In this document: piece after piece, positions 1 to 5,665 of the stretch
How positions within the stretch are numbered: position 1 is the stretch's first letter
Layout: each line of letters opens with the position of its first letter
Assembly: GCA_938049125.1 (NCBI GenBank)
Contig: CALICR010000139.1
Location: 1 to 5,718, forward strand
Length of the DNA stretch: 5,718 nt
Direction: 5' to 3'
Source: an uncultured Clostridia bacterium
GTDB lineage: Bacteria > Bacillota > Clostridia > Oscillospirales > Oscillospiraceae
The notes under the pieces: generated by a model
Databases searched by the model: none
What the model saw: only the letters and a program-made list of their open reading frames with translations
Told to the model about the DNA's origin: nothing
Program-made: the position numbers and the translations under genes

Positions 1-80
1 GAGGTGGCTGAGCGAAACGAACCTCCCCCTTGCCTCTCCCTTTGGGAGAGGTGGCCGAGCGAAGCGAGGTCGGAGAGGGC
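1..80. repeat. Intergenic hairpin repeat, one full and one partial unit
   Basis: Two related units lie side by side. Positions 1-19 and 48-66 agree at 17 of 19 bases (both begin GAGGTGGC and continue with a GAGCGAA core). The full unit starts with an 8-bp hairpin, CCTCTCCC at 33-40 against GGGAGAGG at 44-51 with a TTT loop. It ends in a second GGAGAGG at 72-78 that could pair with 33-39 instead, so two folds compete. It lies just past the end of the methyltransferase gene. No T run follows the hairpin on either strand, so it is not a standard intrinsic terminator, though it could protect or end the transcript. The pattern resembles short dispersed intergenic repeats that I remember from Oscillospiraceae genomes. 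That resemblance is from memory, and copy number cannot be judged in one window. The first unit is probably cut by the window edge. Confidence 0.6.
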
Positions 81-99
81 ACTCAGCGTATGTAGGGGG

Positions 100-1461
100 T
101 CAGGTCAGGCGGCGCAGGCCCTTGGGGTAGTGGTTTTTCAGGACGCCTCCGGCGGATTTGGCCCAGCCGAGGGCTAAGCCCTCGGCGGTTATGGTCAACC
201 AGCCGGCCGCTTCTCCGGCGGGGAGGGTCTCGCCGCGGAGGTAGGCGGCGACTTCGGGGGCGCCTGACGGATAGTCCACGGCGGGGAGGCCGGGGAGGGC
301 GTGGCTGAGGGCGTGGTCCGGCTCGAAGCGGCCCTTTTTCGCCGTGCCGAGGCAGAGGCCGGGGCGCAGCGTCCTGAGGCCCCGCAGCGACGGGCAGTCC
401 GGCGGCAGCAGGAAGAGCCGCCCGCCGAAGTCGAGGCAGCGCCGCTCCGGCAGGGCCGCGCCAAGCCGGTCCAGCAGCGCCCGGGCCTCCTGCGGCAGCG
501 GAACGCCCGGCTCTTCGGGCAGGTCAGAAGCTTCTAGGCCATTATATTGCAGCAGGGCCGCAAAGTGTCCCTCGCCCCGGAGGCGGTGGGGCCAGAGGCG
601 GCAGCAGGCCTCGAGGCCCGGGACCGGGTCCGTGAGGAGGTCGGGCCGCCCCGGCGCGAACCAGGGCGCGTCCGGCTGCACCAGCGAGAACTCCGGGTGG
701 TCCCGGAGGAAGTCGGAGACGACGCCCTCGTTCTCCTCGGGCGAGAAGGTGCAGGTGGAATAGAGCAGCCGTCCGCCCGCCCGGACCGTGGCCGCGGCGG
801 ATTCAAGGATCTCCCGCTGCCGCCTGGCGCAGATCCGCGGCGTATCCGGGGTCCAGTCGGCCACGGCGGCGGCCTCCTTGCGGAACATCCCCTCGCCGGA
901 GCAGGGCGCGTCCACCAGCACGGCATCGAAAACGCGCGGCAGCCGCTCCGCCAGCCGGGCGGGGTGCTCGTTCAGGACCAGGGCGTTGGCCGCGCCGACG
1001 CGCTCGAGGTTCTGGGAGAGGATTTTCGCCCGGCCCGGGTGGAGCTCGTTGGAGACCAGCAGGCCCCGGCCCGCCAGGGCGCTGAGGAGCTGGGTGGACT
1101 TGCCGCCGGGGGCGGCGCAGAGGTCGAGGACGCGCATCCCGGGCCGCGGGGCCAGCAGGGCCGCCGGGGCCATGGCGCTCGGCTCCTGGAGGTAGTAGAG
1201 CCCCGCCTCGTGCCAGGGGTGCAGGCCGGGCCGGGCTGCCGGATCATAGAAATAGCCGCCCGCGGCCCAGGGCACCGGCGCAAGGGCCCAGTCCGCCGGG
1301 AGCCGCGCCGCCGCGTCCCCGTCCGGGGCCAGGCGCGCCGCCATCCCGGCCTGGAGCCGCAGGCCCACGGCCCGGGGCCGCTCCCAGGCCGCCAGCAGCG
1401 CGTCCCATTCCTCCGCCCCCAGCAGCCGCTCCATCTTCTCCGCAAATTCCACCGGCAGCAT
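100..1461 (-). CDS. RsmF-type 16S rRNA (cytosine-C5)-methyltransferase, RsmB/NOP family
   Basis: This cytoplasmic enzyme of 453 residues should transfer a methyl group from S-adenosylmethionine to C5 of a cytosine in rRNA. The SAM-binding motif I, DLCAAPGGKS, is at residues 113-122. Motif IV, DAPCSGEG, carries the product-release cysteine C187. Motif VI, STCTFSPEEN, carries the nucleophile C237. Both catalytic cysteines are present. The N-terminus (LPVEFAEKMERLLG) and the C-terminal NHYPKGLRR at 443-451 fit the RsmF/YebU layout, with a PUA-like RNA-binding tail. Length is normal for the family. The ATG at 1461 is chosen over an in-frame ATG at 1500 because AAGGAGG (1469-1475) sits 7 nt before it. 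E. coli RsmF modifies C1407, and some Gram-positive relatives modify neighbouring cytosines, so the exact target is open. The gene has its own promoter and is visibly richer in GC than the transport operon upstream. Confidence 0.92.
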   Translation of the reverse strand: MLPVEFAEKMERLLGAEEWDALLAAWERPRAVGLRLQAGMAARLAPDGDAAARLPADWALAPVPWAAGGYFYDPAARPGLHPWHEAGLYYLQEPSAMAPAALLAPRPGMRVLDLCAAPGGKSTQLLSALAGRGLLVSNELHPGRAKILSQNLERVGAANALVLNEHPARLAERLPRVFDAVLVDAPCSGEGMFRKEAAAVADWTPDTPRICARRQREILESAAATVRAGGRLLYSTCTFSPEENEGVVSDFLRDHPEFSLVQPDAPWFAPGRPDLLTDPVPGLEACCRLWPHRLRGEGHFAALLQYNGLEASDLPEEPGVPLPQEARALLDRLGAALPERRCLDFGGRLFLLPPDCPSLRGLRTLRPGLCLGTAKKGRFEPDHALSHALPGLPAVDYPSGAPEVAAYLRGETLPAGEAAGWLTITAEGLALGWAKSAGGVLKNHYPKGLRRLT

Positions 1462-1584
1462 GGCTTGTCCTCCTTTTTCCAGGCCGAGGGCCTGTCTCAC
1501 TCGCGCACAGGCGCGAAGCGCCTATCCTTTCCTCGGATGCCGTCTCACGAGGTCATGACAGGACCGTCCGGCTGACGCCTTTCT
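1462..1584 (-). promoter_or_regulatory. Leader of the methyltransferase gene with three short hairpins
   Basis: This is the inferred untranslated leader, about 122 nt, between the likely transcription start and the ATG. Three short stems follow one another: 1531-1535 with 1548-1552 (5 bp), 1509-1514 with 1518-1523 (6 bp), and 1480-1485 with 1489-1494 (6 bp). The last one is next to the Shine-Dalgarno site. The heptamer GTCTCAC (plus strand) occurs twice, at 1494-1500 and 1542-1548. I recognise no known riboswitch or protein-binding leader in it. Confidence 0.35.
1469..1475 (-). promoter_or_regulatory. Ribosome binding site fixing the methyltransferase start
   Basis: The minus strand reads AAGGAGG, a perfect anti-16S match, 7 nt before the ATG at 1461. 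It decides against the upstream in-frame ATG at 1500. A small hairpin (CAGGCC 1480-1485 with GGCCTG 1489-1494) lies only a few bases upstream of it. Confidence 0.85.
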
Positions 1585-1590
1585 TTTTAT

Positions 1591-1619
1591 AGTATACCAG
1601 CCGGGCGGGCCGAAATCAA
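1591..1619 (-). promoter_or_regulatory. Sigma-A promoter of the methyltransferase gene
   Basis: On the minus strand, TTGATT (1614-1619) and TATACT (1591-1596) are separated by exactly 17 bp, and a TG one base before the -10 gives it an extended form. It lies downstream of the transport-operon terminator, so the methyltransferase is a separate transcription unit. The expected transcription start is near 1584. Confidence 0.7.
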
Positions 1620-1625
1620 CGTGCT

Positions 1626-1660
1626 TCCCCGCCGCAGACGGCCTGCGGCTCCGACGGGGA
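1626..1660 (-). repeat. Two-part inverted repeat just upstream of the methyltransferase promoter
   Basis: The inner arms GCCGCAG (1631-1637) and CTGCGGC (1643-1649) form a 7-bp stem with a 5-nt loop. The outer arms TCCCC (1626-1630) and GGGGA (1656-1660) close around it with a 6-nt bulge. It sits between the -35 box at 1614-1619 and the terminator at 1663-1697. It may be a backup structure for the terminator or a protein site, and the sequence does not say which. Confidence 0.35.
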
Positions 1661-1662
1661 GG

Positions 1663-1697
1663 AAAAAAAGCCCGTATGCTTCCGCATACGGGCTTTT
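1663..1697 (-). terminator. Intrinsic terminator of the transport operon
   Basis: Arms at 1666-1679 and 1684-1697 pair perfectly over 14 bp around a 4-nt loop (GGAA on the minus strand). On the minus strand the transcript then ends in a seven-T run (1663-1669), which overlaps the base of the stem. This closes the operon about 60 bp after the FmdE-family stop codon. The opposite strand has a weaker four-T run, so it may also work in reverse, but no plus-strand gene needs it. Confidence 0.9.
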
Positions 1698-1718
1698 GGC
1701 CGGGAGACGGCGGCTTCG

Positions 1719-1745
1719 GCGTCCGGGGCGCACGGCTCCGGACGC
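1719..1745 (-). other. Hairpin in the 3' untranslated region of the FmdE-family gene
   Basis: GCGTCCGG (1719-1726) and CCGGACGC (1738-1745) form an 8-bp stem with an 11-nt loop, 12 bp past the FmdE-family stop codon and ahead of the terminator. It could stabilise the 3' end of the operon mRNA. No T run follows, so it is not a terminator by itself. Confidence 0.4.
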
Positions 1746-1757
1746 ATCGAGGTCCGC

Positions 1758-2303
1758 TCAGACGTCAAACCGGTCATACGTCTCATAGCAGTCGAGGCAC
1801 AGCGTTTTCCCGCCGGACAGCCGGATCCAGTTTGCGCCGGTCGTCTCGCCGCAGCAATCGCAGACATAGGAGTCAAAAATTCTGGCGTGCTCCGGCAGCC
1901 GGAGCGCTGCTTCCTTGACCTCAAACATTTCATGGTCCGCGCAGCTATGATAGTAGTCAAACGCTTCCTCCCGCGTCATATCGCGCGGCTTTTCCCGCAG
2001 GACCAGGCGGACGGACTTCCCGGTTTTCCGGTTGTAGAACGAAAACGCCTGCTTGCCGCGCATATGGAACAGAAGATTTCCCTTTCCGATGCTGCATCCG
2101 AGGATCGCCTGAATCGCATCCACGCCGCAGGCATCATTTTCCGTGATGCAGACGACCTGCTCATCGTCCGAGAACGTCAGACCCAGCAGCTCGATCGCGT
2201 ACAGTGCCGCACGATAGCCGATCGTCAGGCCGGGGCAGACATGGCCGTGAAATGCCGCCGCCTTTTCCCAGAGTTTCTGTTCCGAATCCAATTGATGTGC
2301 CAT
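1758..2303 (-). CDS. FmdE-family protein with C-terminal zinc ribbon
   Basis: A 181-residue soluble protein with no signal peptide or membrane segment. The N-terminal family motif HGHVCPG spans residues 19-25 and is followed by IGYRAA. The second conserved block, CGVDAIQAILGC plus SIGKGNL, spans 59-77. The C-terminus is a four-cysteine zinc ribbon: CDCC at 148-151 and CLDC at 169-172, giving two CxxC pairs. FmdE is named after a protein linked to molybdenum formylmethanofuran dehydrogenase in methanogens. Related proteins in other anaerobes are stand-alone, metal-binding and of uncertain function. Here it is the last gene of an importer operon, 17 bp after the ATPase gene. A GGGAGG site (2310-2315) lies 6 nt before its ATG. 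A role in handling the imported metal or cofactor in the cytoplasm is inferred from this context. All signature residues appear intact. Confidence 0.88.
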   Translation of the reverse strand: MAHQLDSEQKLWEKAAAFHGHVCPGLTIGYRAALYAIELLGLTFSDDEQVVCITENDACGVDAIQAILGCSIGKGNLLFHMRGKQAFSFYNRKTGKSVRLVLREKPRDMTREEAFDYYHSCADHEMFEVKEAALRLPEHARIFDSYVCDCCGETTGANWIRLSGGKTLCLDCYETYDRFDV

Positions 2304-2320
2304 ACTGTTCCTCCCGTTTC

Positions 2321-3091
2321 TCAGTGTGCATCGTCCTTCTCATCGACAAGGACGATGCTCTGTTTTTGAACCGTTACGACCTCTGCATCCACATGGTAGA
2401 CCTCCCGCAGCGCGGCTCTGTCCAGAACCGCTTTCCCGCCGCAGGCGTAGACGCCGCCCTGACGCAGAAGCACAAACCGGTCGCAAAACCGCAGTGCCAG
2501 GTTCAGATCGTGAATGACGACGATCGCCGTCAAAGGCTGCGCGCGGCAGATCTCCCGCACGATCTCCAGCACCTGGTATTGATTCTGGATATCCAGGCTG
2601 CTCGTCGGCTCGTCCAGCAGCAGGAGCTTCGGCTGCTGCGCCAGCGCCCGCGCCAGCATCACCTTTTGGCGCTCGCCGCCGGACAGCTCATTGAGAAAGC
2701 GTCCGCGCAGCGGCTCGATCTGAAGCTGTGCCATTGCGTAGTGGACGATCTGATGATCCTCCTCCGTGAAGCCCCATTTCATATAGGGCCTGCGCCCCAG
2801 CATGACCATGTCGTGAACCGTCATCTGGGTGCTCGGGACGCTCTGCGCAACAAACGCCACCCGCTGCGCCACCTGTCTGGCGTTCATTTGCAGGAGATTT
2901 TCATCGTCCAGCATGATCTTCCCGGCGTCCGGGGTAAGAATTTTGTTAAAGCACTTCAGCATCGTGCTTTTCCCGACGCCGTTGTTGCCCAGAATCGCCA
3001 GAAATTCGCCCGTGTTCACCTGGAAGTTCACGTCTTGGAGCACCGCCGGTCTGCCCTTGTAGTGATAGGAGAGCTTCTCAACCGTCAGCAT
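2321..3091 (-). CDS. ABC importer ATP-binding protein, FepC/BtuD type
   Basis: A 256-residue cytoplasmic ATPase that would dimerise under the permease and drive uptake. Motifs in order: Walker A GNNGVGKST at residues 35-43 (N at the second position where P is usual), Q-loop Q83, signature LSGGERQKV at 136-144, Walker B LLLLDE at 156-161, D-loop SSLD, and the switch histidine H194 in VIHDLN. The region between Q-loop and signature (MTVHDMVMLGRRPYMKW) is typical of the iron-siderophore, haem and B12 importer class. Length is normal. The start overlaps the permease stop by 7 nt, and AAGGAGG (3101-3107) lies 9 nt upstream, so translation of the two is probably coupled. No catalytic residue is missing. 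The ligand is set by the lipoprotein and permease, not by this subunit. Confidence 0.95.
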   Translation of the reverse strand: MLTVEKLSYHYKGRPAVLQDVNFQVNTGEFLAILGNNGVGKSTMLKCFNKILTPDAGKIMLDDENLLQMNARQVAQRVAFVAQSVPSTQMTVHDMVMLGRRPYMKWGFTEEDHQIVHYAMAQLQIEPLRGRFLNELSGGERQKVMLARALAQQPKLLLLDEPTSSLDIQNQYQVLEIVREICRAQPLTAIVVIHDLNLALRFCDRFVLLRQGGVYACGGKAVLDRAALREVYHVDAEVVTVQKQSIVLVDEKDDAH

Positions 3092-4152
3092 TTCTGATCT
3101 CCTCCTTTGAACAGGAGATACAGGAACATCGGGCCGCCGAGGAACGAGGTGATCGCGCCGATGGGCAGGATGACCGGACTGATGACCACACGCGCGAACA
3201 GGTCGCCCAGCAGCAGGATGAGCGCGCCCGCCATCGCGGAGCCGGGCAGCAGATAGACGTGGTTATTGCCGACGACCAGGCGGACGATATGCGGTGCGAT
3301 CAGGCCGATGAAGTTGATGAGACCGATATAGGACACGATCACCGAGGACAGCAGGCAGCAGAGCACCATGTTGGAAAGCGTGAGCCGCTTCACGTTGATC
3401 CCCAGACTGACCGCCGTTTCCTCGCCGCTCAGCAGCGCGTTATAGTCCCAGCGGTGCAGGAGGAAGCAGACGGAGACACAGACCAGCACGGCAAGCATTT
3501 TCCCGATGTCGCCCCAGCCCGTGCTGCCGAGGCTGCCGAACGTCCAGAATACCAGCGTATTGAGCTGGATCTCATCCGCGAAATACTGCATCAGCGTCGT
3601 CGCGCCGGAGAACATGGCGCTGATCGCCGTGCCGGCAAGGACGATCCCCTGGGTGGAGACCTGCCGGAAGCGGCTCAGCCCCAGAATGACCAGCGCAACG
3701 GACATACTGCCGACGAAGGCGCACAGCGGAATCGCAACACTGCCGAGCTTTCCCACCGCGCCCATGTTCAGCACAATAATCGCAAACGCCGCGCCGAAGC
3801 CGGCGCCCTGCGAAACGCCGAGGGTGGATGCGGATGCAAGCGGATTGCGGAGAATCGCCTGCATCACGCAGCCGGCAAGCCCCAGACCCGCTCCCGCGAT
3901 CAGCGCCGTGCAGATGCGGGGCAGACGGTTGCCGCGGACGACAAGGTTGATTTTATCGTCGGCCGCTTTTCCAAGGACGCCCTTGACCAGCTCCGCGACC
4001 GGCGTGCTGTAGGAGCCTGCCCGCAGGGACAGCACCAGCGCGATCAGCAGACAAATGAACAATATTCCAAGAAAACAGCAGCTTTTGATCTGATTTCGGC
4101 GATAGGCCGCTCCGGAATCGTTATTCGCCGATGGTGACAGGTCTGAATTCAT
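3085..4152 (-). CDS. FecCD/BtuC-type ABC importer permease
   Basis: A membrane protein of 355 residues that would form the translocation path as a homodimer. About ten hydrophobic segments are visible, the first near residues 26-43 after a polar N-terminus. Family marks include NRLPRICTALIAGAGLGLAG (about 75-94), RNPLASASTLGVSQGAGFGA (about 102-121), the ATPase-coupling loop SGEETAVSLGINVKRL (about 242-257) and NFIGLIAPHIVRLVVG (about 280-295). The ATG at 4152 is preferred over one at 4161: AAAGG (4162-4166) is 9 nt from the former but directly abuts the latter, leaving no spacing. The gene overlaps the end of the lipoprotein gene by 32 nt and the ATPase start by 7 nt, which points to tight co-expression. 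Only one permease gene is present, so a homodimer is expected. Confidence 0.94.
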   Translation of the reverse strand: MNSDLSPSANNDSGAAYRRNQIKSCCFLGILFICLLIALVLSLRAGSYSTPVAELVKGVLGKAADDKINLVVRGNRLPRICTALIAGAGLGLAGCVMQAILRNPLASASTLGVSQGAGFGAAFAIIVLNMGAVGKLGSVAIPLCAFVGSMSVALVILGLSRFRQVSTQGIVLAGTAISAMFSGATTLMQYFADEIQLNTLVFWTFGSLGSTGWGDIGKMLAVLVCVSVCFLLHRWDYNALLSGEETAVSLGINVKRLTLSNMVLCCLLSSVIVSYIGLINFIGLIAPHIVRLVVGNNHVYLLPGSAMAGALILLLGDLFARVVISPVILPIGAITSFLGGPMFLYLLFKGGDQKC

Positions 4153-5323
4153 AGCCAGCATCCTTTAAGTCCGGATAGGGATTGCTGCCCAGCAGCATTT
4201 CAAAGATTTCTCCGGTCTTCGCCTCCACATCCACATCCGCGAACTGCTCCGGATAGAGGATGGCTGCGCCATAATACGCATCGGCCAGCGCGGTTTCCAG
4301 ATTCGACGCGCTGGAGCGGAACGAGATCTGCGAATAGACGCGCCCCTCCTTCACCGCCGTCAGGCTGTTATAGAAATCTGCGTTCGCTGCATAATCTTCT
4401 TTGATTAAATCCATACCGTTGAAGTCGACAAAGATCACGTCCGGGTCCCACGCAAGGACCTGCTCCGTGTCAATGTCGAAGGCGCCGGTCTGCCCGGTCG
4501 TATTGGCGAGGTTGTTTGCGTGGATCAGCTCAAAGGGGCCGTAGAACGCCTCCGTGCCCTCAAAGCCGTGCGCGCCCTTGAAGGAAACGCCGCAGACGTA
4601 GACGGAGGGCTTCTCCTCCTCCGCGACGCCCTCCGTGCGGGCATTGAGATCGTCCTCGATGCCATGCAGGTAGGCTGTCAGCGCGTCGGCGCGGTCCTCC
4701 TTGCCGTAGAGCTCGCCGAGGATCCGCAGCGTTTCATACGCCTTGTCATCCAGCGTCGTGTCGCTGCCGGGAACCACGACGACCGGGATCCCGGTCTTGC
4801 TTTGCAGCTCGTCCGGGTCCACGCTTGCATACGCGGACATGACGATGACCTGCGGGCCGACGTTGATGATCTCCTCGACAAAGGGCTCGCCGTTCGTGCC
4901 GATCACCGGCAGCGTGCCGAACTTGTCGAAGTTCACATAGTTGTAGAGGCGGGACATTCCGGGCTTGGTTTCGTAATCCTCCACGCCGACGACCAGGTCC
5001 TGCGCCTGCAGATAGCAGGAGTAGCGCAGCGCGCCGACGCCGACGCAGACAATGGTTTCCACCGTCTGCGGGATCTCCACCTCGCGGCCGTTTCCGTCGG
5101 TGATCGTCCGGACAGCCGCAGCTGCGGACTCCGCTTCGGCGGCAGTCTCCTCCGGCGCTGCGGCTTCCTCTGCCTCTGCGGTTTTCTCCGGCTCTGCGGC
5201 TTCATTCGCCGCGGTCGTTGTATCCTCCGCTTCTGCGGGCGCCGTTTTCGCGCCGCAGGCGCACAGGCCCAGCAGCATCAGCGCGGCAAGCAGCGCCGCG
5301 AGGGATCGCGTTGTCTTCTTCAT
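4121..5323 (-). CDS. Substrate-binding lipoprotein of Fec-type ABC importer
   Basis: A 400-residue extracellular receptor anchored to the membrane by lipid. The signal peptide MKKTTRSLAALLAALMLLGL leads to the lipobox LCAC, with C23 the likely modified residue. Residues 25-70 are a low-complexity tether of Ala, Glu and Thr. The binding fold, class III (periplasmic-binding family PF01497), runs from about 71 to 395: a first lobe opening with TITDGNGREVEIP and TIVCVGVGALRYSCYLQ, a long linking helix near 192-232, and a second lobe starting at SVYVCG. The ATG at 5323 is chosen because the upstream in-frame extension to 5545 has no protein-like pattern and would bury the signal peptide; a purine-rich AAAGGGGAAGGA precedes this ATG. 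The ligand is unknown. Iron chelates, haem, corrinoids or a molybdenum/tungsten species are all possible. Confidence 0.93.
   Translation of the reverse strand: MKKTTRSLAALLAALMLLGLCACGAKTAPAEAEDTTTAANEAAEPEKTAEAEEAAAPEETAAEAESAAAAVRTITDGNGREVEIPQTVETIVCVGVGALRYSCYLQAQDLVVGVEDYETKPGMSRLYNYVNFDKFGTLPVIGTNGEPFVEEIINVGPQVIVMSAYASVDPDELQSKTGIPVVVVPGSDTTLDDKAYETLRILGELYGKEDRADALTAYLHGIEDDLNARTEGVAEEEKPSVYVCGVSFKGAHGFEGTEAFYGPFELIHANNLANTTGQTGAFDIDTEQVLAWDPDVIFVDFNGMDLIKEDYAANADFYNSLTAVKEGRVYSQISFRSSASNLETALADAYYGAAILYPEQFADVDVEAKTGEIFEMLLGSNPYPDLKDAGYEFRPVTIGE
4162..4166 (-). promoter_or_regulatory. Ribosome binding site fixing the permease start
   Basis: AAAGG on the minus strand runs straight into the ATG at 4161 (no spacer) but sits 9 nt before the ATG at 4152. 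The normal spacing supports 4152. The site lies inside the coding sequence of the upstream lipoprotein, so ribosomes finishing that gene could restart here. Confidence 0.55.
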
Positions 5324-5462
5324 GTTCCTTCCCCTTTCCGTTGTACTTGCTCCCGGCGCCTCCGGCCCTCTGCTCCGGACTGCCGCAAAACGGCACCGCG
5401 CCGCGTTCCCCGGGATCGCGCGATCCCGTTTTGTATGCAGGGCTTGGGCGTGCAGGATATGT
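5324..5462 (-). promoter_or_regulatory. Structured leader of the transport operon
   Basis: The predicted untranslated leader is about 139 nt. From its 5' end it carries an 18-bp perfect palindrome (5411-5428), then a 5-bp hairpin TGCCG/CGGCA (5381-5385 with 5391-5395, loop of five), then a CCGG-rich stretch (about 5351-5378) with several possible short pairings, and finally the purine-rich ribosome binding site. I do not recognise a cobalamin, molybdenum-cofactor, or other known riboswitch consensus. It is shorter than a usual cobalamin riboswitch. No T run that would make an attenuator was seen. Regulation here is possible but not shown. Confidence 0.4.
5411..5428. repeat. 18-bp perfect palindrome in the operon leader
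   Basis: CGGGATCGC followed by its exact inverse GCGATCCCG, with no central gap. As DNA it is a perfect twofold-symmetric site about 35-50 bp past the likely transcription start, where a dimeric repressor could block elongation. As RNA it would form a compact hairpin with a GCGC centre. It contains no Fur-like AT-rich pattern. Confidence 0.6.
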
Positions 5463-5468
5463 GCTTCT

Positions 5469-5497
5469 ATCATAGCAGGGCAATTTGGGTTTGTGAA
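5469..5497 (-). promoter_or_regulatory. Sigma-A promoter of the transport operon
   Basis: On the minus strand, TTCACA (5492-5497) and TATGAT (5469-5474) are 17 bp apart, and TGC directly before the -10 gives an extended -10 element. The transcription start is expected near 5462. An imperfect inverted repeat (5495-5518) touches the -35 box. The promoter lies well clear of the tRNA terminator, so the operon has independent transcription. Confidence 0.7.
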
Positions 5498-5634
5498 CCT
5501 CCCCCAGGGGATGTATTCTCCGCAAAAAAAGATCATGCAGTTCATGTTACTTCTTCATGGATGCGGGCTGCCCCCGCCCGGCGCCCGTTTCCGCCGGCGC
5601 TCCGGTGCGTGCCGCCGGAGCTTTTCGCGGATAC

Positions 5635-5665
5635 AAAAATCCCGAACACCTTCGTGTTCGGGATT
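5635..5665 (-). terminator. Intrinsic terminator of tRNA-Tyr
   Basis: Arms at 5638-5649 and 5654-5665 pair perfectly over 12 bp around a 4-nt loop (GAAG on the minus strand), ending in five T residues (5635-5639) on the minus strand. The first base of the stem is also the last A of the tRNA CCA end, so the terminator begins exactly at the tRNA boundary. Confidence 0.9.

Noticed and set aside
1462..1500. N-terminal extension of the methyltransferase to an ATG at 1500
   Set aside because: The perfect ribosome binding site at 1469-1475 lies inside it and points to 1461, where the family's usual N-terminus begins.
547..1575. Plus-strand open frame of 342 codons, and another plus-strand frame at 2204-3097
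   Set aside because: Both run antisense to clearly recognisable genes, their translations are rich in Arg, Gln and Gly with no motif, and they have no good ribosome binding site. They are shadows of GC-rich coding DNA.
1758..2303. Formylmethanofuran dehydrogenase subunit E as a methanogenesis gene
   Set aside because: No other dehydrogenase subunit is present, and tRNA, promoters and lipoprotein all look bacterial. Only the family name is shared.
5324..5462. Cobalamin riboswitch
   Set aside because: The leader is too short and I see no B12-box-like conserved segment.
5324..5545. N-terminal extension of the lipoprotein to an ATG at 5545
   Set aside because: It would put 74 unrelated residues ahead of a normal lipoprotein signal peptide, and the region carries the promoter and the leader palindrome.
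5546..5556. Tiny minus-strand frame reading Met-Lys-Lys-stop upstream of the operon promoter
   Set aside because: It lies before the predicted transcription start and has no ribosome binding site. The likeness to the lipoprotein start is a coincidence.
5599..5625. Plus-strand hairpin GCTCCGG/CCGGAGC followed by TTTT
   Set aside because: No plus-strand gene precedes it, the loop is 9 nt and the T run is only four. Probably chance in GC-rich DNA.
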